In this document: positions 51,601 through 64,000 of the stretch, one piece after another | Numbering within the stretch: the stretch's first letter is position 1 | Layout: each line of letters starts with the position of its first letter | Source: Ooceraea biroi | Taxonomy: Eukaryota > Arthropoda > Insecta > Hymenoptera > Formicidae | DNA: 64,000 nt | Direction: 5' to 3' | Assembly (NCBI RefSeq): GCF_003672135.1 | Contig: NC_039509.1 | Coordinates: 15,944,663-16,008,662, forward strand | Translations under genes and position numbers: made by a program | Notes under the pieces: generated by a model | What the model was told of the DNA's origin: nothing | What the model saw: only the letters and a program-made list of their open reading frames with translations | The model's database searches: none

Positions 51601-54600
51601 TATATACGTTTGACTCGCGCACGGCTCGCTTTTTGCGCAGCGAGCGCACCTCTCCTTCTCTCTCTCTTCCTTTATTTCCGTCTCCTTCTCTCCGCAGCCC
51701 GGACGACTTAAATTAGGGTCACAGTGCCGAATTAAGCACGGTCCACAAGTGCCATTCACGAGGAACTCGCCACGACCGGGGATTAAGATATACACATGTA
51801 GATAAAGTCGGAACCCCATCCGCATTCGAGTTTCTGCGATTCTCTAGGAATCCTTTTGATACTCGAGAATCCTCCTGAGAAATCCCTCCGCTGGCATTAC
51901 ACGTTTCGCGAAGTAATCCCCTAAGTATCGCTATTCAAAGGACGAAATTGAGCTTGCGCGTTCCGATGCAAAGGCGCGGGCCTTTGCGGTTAAAAAGACT
52001 CAATTGGGCCAAGGGAGGCGACAGGGAGGATCATCTATGTCGACGTGCACGACAGATCGGAAGAAAGAGAGGCCGCGTCCAAACAAATCATCACACAACG
52101 GCGGCCGCCACTCGTCGCACGAGTGCGAATAATAAACCGCGAGTAATCGCGCGGGTATACCGGGTGTCCCCTCGAGCCCGAGGATTGCCGCGACACCCTT
52201 GGAAATCGTGACTCAGGTTGTACTCGATCGTCCGTCGTTCGAGACTCGAATCTCGGCCACGAGAGAAGACGCGCACTGCCTTTCACTAAATGCTCGCTCG
52301 GCGTCTGCTACGTGAGTTCTTCGGCGTGTCTGCCGCACGATCGAATCGTGTCATTTGCACGCGCTGCAAAGCGGCGCGGCGCGGCGATCGTACGCGAAAA
52401 CCGATTTCGATTCCTCGACCTCGCGAGACCTCACCGGTGATCTTGTGGACGACGCCGCGGGTTGAAATGCCGAACGTGTCCCGAACGCTGATCCCGCGCG
52501 CTCGAGCGAAGCGTTTGCACGCCCGGTATCTCGTTGCACTGCGCAGCTTATCACGCCCGCGGGCGATAACGCATCCGGAGTTATACGATGTTCGTTACGA
52601 GGCTCCGAGCGTCACACTCGCGGTGCTTACAGACGCGCGTGTGTAAGAAGCGAATCGCTTCGCGTTATCTGCGACAGCGAAATGAAAAATGTCGCCGTGC
52701 GACATTTCGCCGCGATCGCTCCAGTTATTCCTTAAAACGCCCACGCGCCTCCTCATCTGCGAGCATTATCAGTCGCATCTTATCCGCGATCATTAATACC
52801 GGCGTTTCAGACGAACGTACGGCGCAAACAGTTCGAAGTATCGCGGCTCTCGATACTCGATACTGGCGATACTCATCCTCGCACGCTTCAACGAAATCGC
52901 GCTTCGAAGCCGGACTTCTGCGATGCCTGGAACCGGGTTCTGGTTCCCCGATTCGCGCAACCAGTCCTGCCCGGGGAAAAGCGGTTGTGAAAATGTCTCT
53001 CTTGCGGAGCTGCGTTCGGATTCGCGTGATTCCAAGTCCGCCATCGCGACTATCGCGAATCTCCTCACGATTCGAATCGGTTTTCGTCTCGTTCGCAATC
53101 TCCTTTCGGAATTTGGCAAATATAATCTCCGTGTTTCGCCGTGTCCTGCCGCGGAAATTGCTAATTCCACCGTAGTGTGCTGATTCGTCAATGATTTAAA
53201 CGTTCCGGTACACCGACCACTTCCGAGTTCGCGGCTGTTAACGTCATCTCTTGACGATCCCTCGACGAGTGCGACGACATCAGGGCTTTTTCTGGGCGCA
53301 CGTGTCCCATCGTCGGTCTCTCGCATACAAATTAATTAGCGCCGCTTGACGAGGCGAATGCCGGTCTCTCAAGTGGGTGTAATTAGATGCCCTCAGCTGC
53401 GTCGCGTTGCTAGGACTATGAAGGAAGACATCGTGGCGAGGAAAAAATGCGCTTCAACGGGGGAAGCTCGAAAAATGAGTTAGGAGTTGCTTGAATTTTT
53501 TCCGAGCCGGATGATCGTCATATTCGCGAGCGGCTTGGACTTTACGCGCGGACTGTACGCGCGTTTATACATCGGGTCAACTATGTAGATGAAGCACGGT
53601 CTGGCGTATCTCGGGGCGTTGGTTCGATAATGACTAGATATATAGAGGCGATAAAGGGGATGAGACAGAAGAATCATTTAATAGGATGCGTCTCCGAATT
53701 CGTCGGCGCGGAAAAGAGAGAGAGAGAGAGAGAGAAGAAGGGCCGGTATATAATCCCTCTATCTTCGTCTCGAACAGCTGACGGGAATAATGTCCGTGTC
53801 GGACAGGAAATGGTCCTCCTCTCCACTGTCCTCCCCCCCTTCTGCTGCCCCTGTGCGTCAGATACAGGAACGACTCGTTGTTCTTTCATTCTGCTCTCGG
53901 TCGAGCGAGCGAGTGACAAACGCGCGGGAGAGCGACAGAGAGGAGAGAGAAACTAGATGTGAAATTCGCGTTGGCAGAACGGAGAAGGCCTCGGTGCCCG
54001 CGAGAGAACGAGATAGAGAGGCAGGAGAGCATCTGGTTCTGGAGGGCATCTAATTAAAAAAGCAATGAAAGAAATCCACCAGATCCCCCGTGCGGGGCTC
54101 GAAGACGTTCCATGCACAGCGAGAGCAGCTCGAGCCGGCCGTTGCGACGAATGTCGATTATTGTACCTCGAGATTCGCTCGGTCAGACGAAGGCAGCCAA
54201 AGAGATCGTACACTGCGCAGCGTATCTACATAAATTCCGACACTTTCGACGGATGCGAGACAACACGAGTGACAACTTCCGACAAGAATCGCCTGAACTT
54301 TCACTTGATAATGCCGGTGTCGCCGTCCCGTGTACACGGGAAACGCATCGTTGAGTGAGAAGGAGCAGGAGGCAGTTGACCGGCACGTTTCGGAAAATGA
54401 CTACCTGGGAAAAGGGAGGAAATGGCATCTCGTTGAGATGCGGGGAGGAAAAGAGAAGGGAACGCACAACGGTCGTGGCAGCGGCGGTTTGAAAGAGACA
54501 ACAACGGCGACGGTTTTCCTTGGTATTCCGAGAGAACGGAAGTCGAGGCTGTTTGAGACAGCAGCCATTGCTATAGTAGCGAGACAGACAGTCGTACGCC

Positions 54601-57600
54601 GTTCTCGCGACCGCGAGAACGACGGCGAACGATGTGAATCAATGATACACGAGGCGAGCGTGCAAGAGAGAGAGAGAGAGAAAGAGAGAGGAAATAGCCG
54701 AGACAGGTCAGGGCGTTGCACCGTTTGCTGTGACCCAGTGTTTCCTGCGCTCGCCCGCTCCATTCAGGCTTCTCGGAGACCGCGTGATCGTCTCTCCTTT
54801 CTTTTTGCCGCGGGACTCTCACCTGATGACTGATGACGCGGAGACACGCTTTTGGAATTTCACCACGAGGCCATCCGTCCTCCACGATGCGCATAATCGT
54901 TATTCGCTGTTTGATCGATACCGTCTGACTTTGGCAGAACACGAAGGTAGCGAGTAGATTGGATTGCTCTAATCCGCTTGAGGAATCGTCAGCAATAATG
55001 ATACAATTGGGTTGCCTAATTAATGACCACGTTCGCGAGCAAACATTCTGTTTTGCAAGGCAGCAGAAAGTCATTATACAAAAATATTGTTATTTAAAAA
55101 TTCAGAATCATTTTACTGGTAATGACTGCGACTCCTCTTGGAATCGCGCGCACGTAACTAGTGGGCATAATATAGTGGAAGACACGCGAGGGTGTTTGTT
55201 TTTTATCTCAGTGCCAATCGAGCTTCTTACAAAACCCCTTCGCGTGCCTGTTCCGCCAGCGGGGCCACGCTAACGTCCGTCGCTATATTTTTTGTGGATT
55301 ATCCAGCTAGATATTTCACTGCGCGCTGATAGATAAGTGAAACGGCCACGAATACCCGCACGAGTGCACCGCAACACGTATGTACATACACATGCGAGTT
55401 CGTTCTCTGTACGTCCGTTTCGCTCTTCCTCTCGCCTAATTCCTCTCGCGTGTAACGATGATTGATGCAAACAACTACATACTTTCGTTTAATTCTGTTC
55501 ATTGTTACAATTGCAGTAATGCTTAGCTCGTATAACGCTTAGCTTGAACAATGCTTTTACGAACTTTTAATTTTTTAAGTACATTTGCCAACAAACAGAA
55601 CGCGTGTTTCAATTAATTCCTTTCTCAAGCTTCTCGATTGAATAAAGTTCCAGGACGAGATGGAATTTCCGTGCCGGAAAGACACAGTAAAAGGGATTGC
55701 GCGACGTCTCTGCTTAGATGGATACGCATGAAGGAGCCCCATGGGAGCGGTAACGACGATAATTACGAGCTTAGGCGCGTTACATTCGGATCGTAATCAC
55801 ACGATTGCGTTGAGATCCCCCTCTGCTCCTTACGGCTGCGACTTTACGCGACTCGTGGCGTTTCCGTTGGACGCTTTTCAACGCTCCCAAAGTGGCGGAT
55901 CGGATTTCGAAACGCGCGCTCGCAATCTTGATCGTCTACGAGATGATTTCATTGCCTCCCCCCTCGCATTATAGCACGCACTCATGATTTTCGACTTTCG
56001 ACCTAGATTCGATCGCGCGCTCCGCTCGTTATTAAGTCCCGAGCGCATTAACTCGCGTTATCGCGATTGTTGCATGGCTCTCTTCATTTCTTATTACGTG
56101 CATTGCGCTGACTCAGACCTATCCGATTGCATTCGAATCCATTAATTCTCGTTACCGGTGCCTGGAGTATAATATCTGATGTTGCTTCGAGACTCTAAGA
56201 TCGTGCATGAATAGCGACGTAAGGTCGATATGTTGACAGTTTCATCAATCACAATTTCGTCAATCACGATTTTCCAAAGAAAACGTTTCGATAAATCGAA
56301 CATCATAAAGGAGAAAAAAAATCACGTCACCTCATATCCATTTTTTTCTGTGGATCACCCCTCTCTCCCTTTAGTTCTCAGCTCCTCACTCTCTTTCATC
56401 GCTGTTATTTACGCTACAGACGCGTCAACGAGCTAGATCACGCTCGTACCCTATCCTCACTGTCAAAATAAATGGTCGCCGTCGTCGGAAGTTGCATCCA
56501 CCTTGGCCCTTCCTCTCGAGAGAACCAGAATCGCTCGCACGCAGAAACTGGTCTTCCCGGCCTGGTGTCCCGTGGAAAAATGTCCTGCACACAGCGCACA
56601 CGTGTGTGTCGGCACTCGTGCTCGTGTCGCGCGTGCTGCTTTCGCAGTCTGCAGGCAGCATGCCGGTATTTATCGGCGAGAAGCGGCTTTAGCGGCTTTG
56701 CAGGAAAATATTCTTTCTCGTAAACGTAGCATGGTGCACCGGCGCGCGCGCACGCCGAGGTCGCCGACCTTCATTTCGTAATCCAAATAACGTACGCGAC
56801 CTCTCCCGACGACGATGATGATAGTCACGCGACGTTACGTCGCCAGCTGTCGGTCGGAGTGCGACCCCCGTGCGCGAAAAGCTGCCTGGAAGCGATTCGA
56901 CAAGGCCGTACGTCAACCCTTTGCAACCGAACGCAACGTCTGAATAAAATTTCACCGTCGAGGTCGAAAGGGAAACCTCGCACGCCCACGGTGAGCCGTT
57001 TGCTTTCGCCTAGCCACTGGAGCCTGCGGTATTTTTACACCCTTCGCCTTCGGCGTGAACCGTCTTGAGGGGCGATCGATCGTTATTGCCTGACAATTGG
57101 AACGTGAAGTTTAAACGGAACTGCGACACTTAAAGCAAAAGTTATTTCAACATTATGGAGATACGCGACAATATTTGCATGTCTCGCCTGGATATCCGCA
57201 ATATAATCGAATTCAATTATTCGTATAGAATCAGAACTCGTACCTGGCGGAGATCAGGAGGTAGAAAATTATTTCACCACGTGCATTACGTAGCAGCAAG
57301 CGTTACGCCAAGATTGCTCACTGTAAAAAACGGATGAATGAAGTCGTTCGGGAATTGGTCGACTAACGGTCACAACATGTACAACATCCGGTACCTCTGG
57401 GGTTCAATTAGGTGCCGCCGAGGCGCGACATAATCCCCATATCGTATTACACCCTACGTTCTACCCGGTGGCAAAAAATAAAAGAATAAAGAGAAAGAGA
57501 GAGAGAGAAAAAAGGGAATCGTGAAAAACGTAACGATATGCGGTTGTGCGAGAAATCGCCAGAGGAAAATTCATCTGGTCGAAGCGGCGGCGCGTTCGCG

Positions 57601-59123
57601 TGAAAACTCGTCCTCTCGCCCTTCGAGGGTACGCAGCGCGATAAGAAATATCGGGGGGTCTACGTGGGCCCCGCTCCGGGCACGGTTGAACCGGTGCAAC
57701 AATTAATTTCCAAAGGAAAGAGTTACGAAGCCGTCTGTGTATCTCCTTGGAGGGTCGACCCATCTGGAATCGAGGGACAAAATCGCCGTAATGGCGGTGC
57801 AACCCTCGGCCAGCTGTGCGTCACAATGGTCGTCACGAAAAATCGCGCGACAATGTTATCTCGATCTGCTCTCGCTTTGTGGGGTCGTGCCGGGATTGAG
57901 TCGTCAAGCGATCGGGTTAAGGGGTTCTTCTTTGTCGAACGACGAGGAATCCGTCGTGTGAGAGGAAAAATGTGCTTTTTCTTCTCCCCCTCAACCTCGC
58001 GGTGTATGCAGTCATATGAGCAAACGCAAACTCTCCTCGTCCGATGCTACTCTTCGCCAGCCGCGATCATCGCGTCATCAATCGCGTCCCTCGGCGGCGG
58101 CGAGAAGTTATCTAACGCGATTACAAGATCGCTTGGGTAAACTCGGATCGCGTACAATGGCGCCAACAATTTGTCCTCGTTTGCCGTCGGCAATGAAAGG
58201 AATTCGGCACAAAGCGGAGGTTTGGCTTTCACGTGAAAGCAAACAAGCACGCACCCCTTTCTGGTCCGCGAGCTTTTTAATGTTGCGCCGTGGAGCCAAT
58301 AAGAGACCGCGAGAAAGAGAAAGAGGAACAGAGAGCATTTTTGGTCGAGTAATTCCTAAAAGAAAGGGAGGCCTCACAAGCTAAACGCGTAACCGGTCTT
58401 CCACGATGGCGCCGTTTAGCTCGCGCGCGCGGTGTTGCGAAAGCTTGCGTCGCGTCGCCGCGGCTTGATTCGATTTCCATTAGAGACCGACGATGATGTT
58501 TACTTAGCTACGGGTCGTTGTCACGCGGCCACGAGAGCAGAGAGGAAAAATGGCGACATCGGGGGACGGGGGAGCGAACGAATACGCGAATGCATGCGAG
58601 AAAGGGAGAACGAATGGCGTATCCGGAGAATCCAGAGAAAGACGGGATGAAATAGGGAGAGAGAGACTGAGAAAGAGAGAAGAGGGGATGGAAAAACGGA
58701 ATCAGGTTTCTACCTTTATAGGTCTGCGTTCGCGCCGCGTCCTGCCGTGCCTCCCATGCGCCTCCTTTCCTTCCTTCCTTCTTTCCTCTTTGCTCCTCGG
58801 ATGCAGAGAAGGAGCAGGCGACAGAAAACCATAATCACTGACAAAAGGGCCTCGGAGGCACCATGCAGCGTGCAGCAACAACGACGCAGTTAGACAAGAC
58901 GAGCTTTCGCACCCCTTTCTCACGCGCGACACCTCGACACCTCAACGAGGAGGATCCGTCTTTTTTCGGGGGCTTCGCCGTCCGAGAGTCCTCGGATGAA
59001 ATGCCCCGAGGGTCGGCAGAGAGGGTCTCCACTCGAAAAGAGGCAGCTTGCCGGAGATTCGCCACCATCGACCAGTTGGCGGCTGTCCACTTTCCACGTT
59101 GCGGAAAATTGATTTCTCTTTTG

Positions 59124-59210
59124 TGGCCGTCGAAATTTTGCAATCTGTTTGGGAAAGTCCCGTCGTATCTGCCATCGAAGAATACGTCCAAAGTAGCAGG
59201 CAAAAAGGAG
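59124..59210 (+). repeat. copy A of a diverged 87-bp duplication
   Basis: About 80% identical (70 of 87 positions, counted by eye, no gaps) to 62524-62610 in the same orientation. Reading on the plus strand gives WPSKFCNLFGKVPSYLPSKN; on the minus strand it gives LQNFDGH-type sequence. Both frames stay open in both copies. Origin unknown. Confidence 0.75.
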
Positions 59211-62200
59211 AAAGAAAGACTCTAGCAAAATTCTCTTTCTTCTTCATTTTCTTAGATTTCTATGGAAAAGAAATCCCATTGCGATATCGAGGCAACGCGT
59301 CTGATACCGAGGAGCATAAACGTTCGCTTTCACACGGTGAATTGTTACGAGGAAGGAATCACACTTTAATTTATGCGAGGAAAGGGCGGCGATACGGGCA
59401 GAGTATGAAAGTCAGTTGATTTTGTGCCCCCTTACGAACGCGCGAGCGTTGGGAAGCGCAGTAATGGCCTCGCGCAGTTTGTATGGAAATTTACCGGTCG
59501 GAAAATGACCGTGTCGAAAGGCTGTCGACAAACGGGGCTTCTTCATTGGCGTAACGTATGCATTGCCGCGCTCTCTTGCCAGCAATACGCCCGGCAAATT
59601 ATCGATGCTGGCGTTATCGTATTGAATCGGGCAGCAGAATCTGCTGCAAGAACAATGTCAGTTCTCCCAAAGTTGGAGCAGCCACAGTTGGCACAATAGC
59701 GCTAGGTAAAAGAATAGAATATCGGAGGACCTTAGAAACTATTGTACAATCAAATAACGACTTTCAATGTGGCGCAATTCAGATTCGTGAATACTTGGAT
59801 GATGAAATCATTGATGACACTCAACGTTTCGTAGCCTGAACATGAGACATCGTTTCATAAACCACATTTGATAGTTTTTGCTAAGACGGAGATTGCGTCA
59901 ATATTAACAACAATTGAAAAGTACAGCCTTCGCGACCTACCGCTTACTTTACAGTAAACCAATACCAGTACTGCATACAAGTGAACGATGCGAGCGAGGA
60001 AACAATAAGGCGCTACTTCCTTAATTAGCGCGGGATAACTGTGTCTCGTTGCATAAGTGACCCCGTGCGATTTTACGTAATACATTTGAACGTACAAGTT
60101 CGAATTGACCTCGTGGAAACTGAATTGCCATTGCAAATCGCGAGGTAATTATTGAACGGCACATACGCGCTAAAACTGTAACGGAGGTCAGAGGAAATTA
60201 GCCGTGAATAGCGCGTCATCCAGCTTTTGAGGCGAGTAACGTGTACGTGATGCTCCTGAAAGGAAAATTCAATGGGTTCTTCCGAAGGGTGTCGAATTTC
60301 GCCCGCATACGTGCCCACAGACACCCTTCATAATGCGCCCAACAGATCCCGTGGACCCTGCTGAGAGTTCCCAGCGAGAACTAGTCGTACGCATATTTAC
60401 GTTAAAGTATCTTATTTAAAGAACGTTAAATTCCATTTCTGGGTTCGTAATGTCATTCAATTTCCGCAACGCGCAGACGTTTCAGTCGACGAGTGACGTT
60501 TCCGTGCGACTGAACTGGACTCCAAATGTTCTGGTGTTTCCAATACGCGTCGCTATTGATCGCTCCGAGAACAATCGGCTGTCGATCACAGGCACTTGTC
60601 GCAGGAGACCTCTCAGACTTCCAGCCAGCTGTCCTCCGATGTCCTGGCGCATGAGAGCACCGCGGGAGCCTCGCGGCATTGTTTCGCCGAGCATAATGGC
60701 ACTGGTTTTGTTGTGCGTGCGAAGAAAAAGACGAATCGGCTCTCAGTCGCACGATCGATCGGCAGGCGAAAGAAAAGCCCTACCGGTTCGAACTCGGACT
60801 CGAGTGCTCCATGAATCGCGCGAGCCTCGGGCCACCCTCTTGCGCTGGGTGGGAAACCAGTGCACGGAAATAACGATTGTTCCTTGAGGAGAGAAAGAGG
60901 AAGAAAGAGTTAATGGCGATCGAGAGATTCTCAGCCGTTTCGTTCCGCACGTATCGTACTTCGAGATTATTTTGGGATTTCCCCCATCGGTGGATTGTGA
61001 GAATTTTTTCGGTAAACAGAACCGTTGTCCCCAAACAGTGCGTTTTTTGTCATCTCTTTAGGGGATGCCGCGAGCTCTTTTGACGCTCGTCGATCGTTGT
61101 ACAAGTTGATATAAATCCTCGACCGTTAAACATCCCCTTGCTTCGATATCTTTTTTTTTTAATTCTTCTTTTGTCGAAATCCGACAAATCGTCCACAATT
61201 CACCAAGCCGCACACCTAACTCGATTTTCTTGTCGACTCACTGCTGATCGATCGGTCAGCTCTTGTTAACGGAACGCTGCTCTTAGATTCTCTCTGGGAT
61301 GCACGCGCTTCCTCCTGTCGACTGAAACTTGCACAATGGATTCGCTAACTGTTCGCGCGCAGGATGTCCTTCCCCTGTCATCGGTCTCGCTACAATCCTG
61401 CATCCTCTTCCTCTTCATGTTCCGTCGCGTCATCGTGGATGCCGCTTCGAATCCCCGGCACGTTCGACTGGTAGCGGACAGCTAATCCGACGATTACTGC
61501 AACTCATCGTCACACGATTTGTCATAAGCGCCAATGATATCTCGAGGATGGCGCTAATAAATCGCAACGCCGTTTACAACAACCGTTCATTACGAAATCT
61601 TAAGCTGAGTATCATGCTGGGGATAACTACTGGGTATCGGGCGCGAACGTTTCGTCGTCCTTCTTTATAGCTTACCGTCAATTTACGCGATCGTTTCTTC
61701 TCTTCCTTCCTTTTCGTCTCCATTTACTTTTTGAACGTGTTCCACCGCCGGCAAAAATCTACCTGCACGACGGCGGCTTTCGCCGGCGATGTGGCCGCGG
61801 TCTTCCTACGACGGAGATTTTCTCATGGCGACTTCCCGGTTCGTTTGCGGAGAAATTTCGCGTCCAATTAGGCCGCTTCGCGCCGTCTCGAGAAACGTCC
61901 GTTCGAGAGAGGCGAAGAGAAGCCACCGAGGAAACACGTGTCGCACTCGTATGAATGCTCCCTCTGTCCTCACGCCCGTTACTCCTTCGGTCATGCCTCT
62001 ACCTCCCCTACCCCGCCGTTTCTCGCCGACTCCTCTTCATCTCGCGTAGACACACACTCTCGCGCACCCCTTCTCGCTCGTCCGGCTCCTCTTTCGCTCC
62101 GCTTTCTTCTTCTCGACGTTTTTTCCTTATCAATGTAACGCACGAACAAAGGGCGATAAAGAAAAGAAGAGGAAATGCCGGCGACGATGTCGCGCGCAGC

Positions 62201-62523
62201 GCGCGAAGGAAATTTCTGGTCACCACGGATATTAATGGGGAAGCGGGGCATGACGAGATAATGTATAAATAAAACCAGAATAAAGACGACGGAGTTATAA
62301 ATTGAAACGAAGATATGATACAAGCTGCTGCCGTACTCCTCTCCTCCTGAGACTCCTCTGGTTTTTCGCGTCGATATTCTCCCATGTTGATGTGTAACGA
62401 GCCTGTTTGATGTAACTTCTTTCCTTACCAGTCATTGACATCGCACGACTATTTCCCTCGGCTGCCATTGTGCGGGAACGCTTCGGAGATCGACAATAGC
62501 CTTTGTCGTTCGAACGTCTAACA

Positions 62524-62610
62524 TGGCCGTCGAAGTTTTGCATCCTGTTTGGGAAATTTCCATCGCACCTGCCATCGAGGAATGCGTCTAATGCTGCAGC
62601 TAAAAAGGAA
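62524..62610 (+). repeat. copy B of a diverged 87-bp duplication
   Basis: Partner of 59124-59210, exactly 3400 bases downstream and ungapped. The plus frame reads WPSKFCILFGKFPSHLPSRN. Flanking sequence does not align clearly, so the shared unit is short. Confidence 0.75.
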
Positions 62611-64000
62611 GGACTCCTGGCACGTCGAACGTACCACGACTGCGTCGAGATGTTTCGTGGACTTGTGAGATTCAAGTTTAACACGAATCTACAAGTGACA
62701 GAAAAATAATACAATACTTGGGTCACAATTAACAGGTGATGCCGTCTAAATTGAGTCTTGGGTGCAATTCGAAGGAAGAAAATTATAATACATTCAGCTC
62801 TGTTTATTTGTAGTGAAGCGGATTTAAAATCTCGACCGGACCGCGACGGGCGGTAAAGACCTACGTAAAAAACCTTGGCGGCTAAAACGGGATGCTGTCG
62901 AGGGAACGGATCTTCGTGGCGCAAGGTGTCTTACGAAGAAAGGCCGCAAAGTCATGCCTGCGCGCGCGTCCGAAATGCACACAAAAAGCTTATGGGCGCG
63001 GTGCCGCATTGTCCGGCACCGTGAGGGGGATGCAAAAACAGGGGCGCAAGGGAGGGGCGACGGTGGGGAGGGAAGGGAGCGCGAAGAGCGATGTAAAGAG
63101 CAAGATAATAATAAATGACTCGCACGAAGACGAATGCTTGATTTACATGAGAAGATCGATCGCCTCGGGGTAGGGGATGATGCGTGTTCCGTGCGCTCTC
63201 TTGGCCAGTTCGCGCCCCGCTTCACCCTCCCTGCATATTTATTTTCGCGGGCCAAAACTCGCCGGTTATGTCATGGTGTTTACCGTCCGCGCAATTTTTC
63301 GGCGTGAAAATATCCAGCAGGGTCGCGCAGAAAATTCCTCGAGGAGGAACTTGATCTCCTGCTCGACTGAAGCAGAATGGCTGCTGCGGGGTGGTAGTTT
63401 GCTGGAACAACAAGCGGAATAACACGGTTACGAGTTCAGTGATTACGGCTGCGACTAATTGAATACGACTACAACGAAACTGCGCCTGGCCCACGATCGG
63501 CGAGACGGCAAAATTGCCCCGCATCACGGAACGAGCGGAGCAACACGACCACCCGCAATTTCCGTGCGATACCCGGGCGTGCACGGTTCGTGAATACGCC
63601 CCTGGTAGAAAAACGTTCCCTCCTACGCGCCGCTAACGGGTTTGCCTTATAATTACTGCTAACGAACCGTTTGTTTCGCCAGACGAGACAATACGAGCCA
63701 CTTCTGCATGTTCACGGCGCATATACATACTCTCCCACAGTTTCTGATACTTTGCTGCTCAATTATTGGTTTAATCCTAGTGAAAGACGCAGAAGAAGGA
63801 GATGCGAGGATAAATAAATAGCCATTTACAGACACAATCGATTGTCATTTTTAGAAATTTGTCCATACGCAGGCAAACTGCTCTACCTAATATGAAATGA
63901 AAAATATAAATTTTAGTACATTTCAATACATTGTGACAGTGTAAGTTTATTCCCCCAACGTCGACGTGATCCGGCTCGTCGGAAGTATTTATAATAATAC

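Larger units (their letters stand above)
48687..63999. other. CpG-rich non-coding region, probably first intron of the 48.6 kb gene
   Basis: Many open frames of 60-200 codons overlap on both strands (for example plus 52588-53175, minus 51454-50843). Their composition is Arg/Ser-rich, as expected from CG-rich non-coding DNA, and no domain or consistent splicing is visible. The region contains GA microsatellites, a repeated ATCAATCA-type motif (56241-56270), a long inverted repeat (54597-54627) and a diverged 87-bp duplication (59124 and 62524). Confidence 0.45.

Noticed and set aside
50843..53175. Frames of about 200 codons on both strands (minus 51454-50843, plus 52588-53175)
   Set aside because: Arg/Ser-rich composition, no domain, and heavy overlap with other frames, as expected in CG-rich non-coding DNA.
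1..64000. tRNA, rRNA, known microRNA, CRISPR or viral sequences
   Set aside because: I looked for tRNA T-loop motifs, common insect microRNA seeds and regularly spaced repeats and saw none. A covariance-model scan would be needed to exclude them.

Overview
This is eukaryotic nuclear DNA, most likely from an insect and probably a hymenopteran such as an ant. Genes are split by GT-AG introns from about 50 bases to 13 kb. The coding products have insect-like forms: an ectoenzyme-type alkaline phosphatase and a pancreatic-lipase-family enzyme. Non-coding DNA is a mosaic of AT-rich stretches (mainly the first 8 kb) and very CpG-rich stretches (mainly after 36 kb), as is common in Hymenoptera. The species call is inference. 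No operons, tRNA or rRNA genes, CRISPR arrays or intact transposons were seen.

Layout. Positions 1-5300 hold no recognisable gene. A plus-strand gene with a non-coding leader exon ending near 5527 encodes an unrecognised 216-residue protein with two membrane segments (coding 7136-8085). It is tail-to-tail with a complete eight-exon alkaline phosphatase gene on the minus strand (8906-11633, 523 residues). After about 4 kb of non-coding DNA comes a complete minus-strand gene of eight coding exons (16904-33796, 445 residues). Its product combines an N-terminal membrane segment, a C3HC4 RING finger, a serine-rich linker and a Lys/Glu-rich C-terminal coil, which suggests a membrane-anchored ubiquitin ligase. 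Its second coding intron spans 13 kb and contains, on the opposite strand, a lipase gene (24418-26533) whose 5' end is not resolved.

From 33.8 kb to the end the window is almost entirely non-coding and CpG-rich. It has many GA/CT microsatellites and some striking short motifs: two perfect CRE palindromes 20 bp apart, a tandem homeodomain-type palindrome and a repeated Exd/Pbx-like site. One convincing first coding exon (48581-48686, plus strand) starts a gene whose next exon was not found and may lie beyond the window. The last 15 kb may be its first intron. A diverged 87-bp duplication (59124 and 62524) lies in that stretch.

The genes do not form an obvious pathway. The notable relations are the convergent membrane-protein/phosphatase pair, the lipase nested antisense inside the RING gene, and the long regulatory-looking stretch around the 48.6 kb exon. 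Exon boundaries were set by hand from splice signals and reading phase. Both complete multi-exon models give totals divisible by three with no internal stop.
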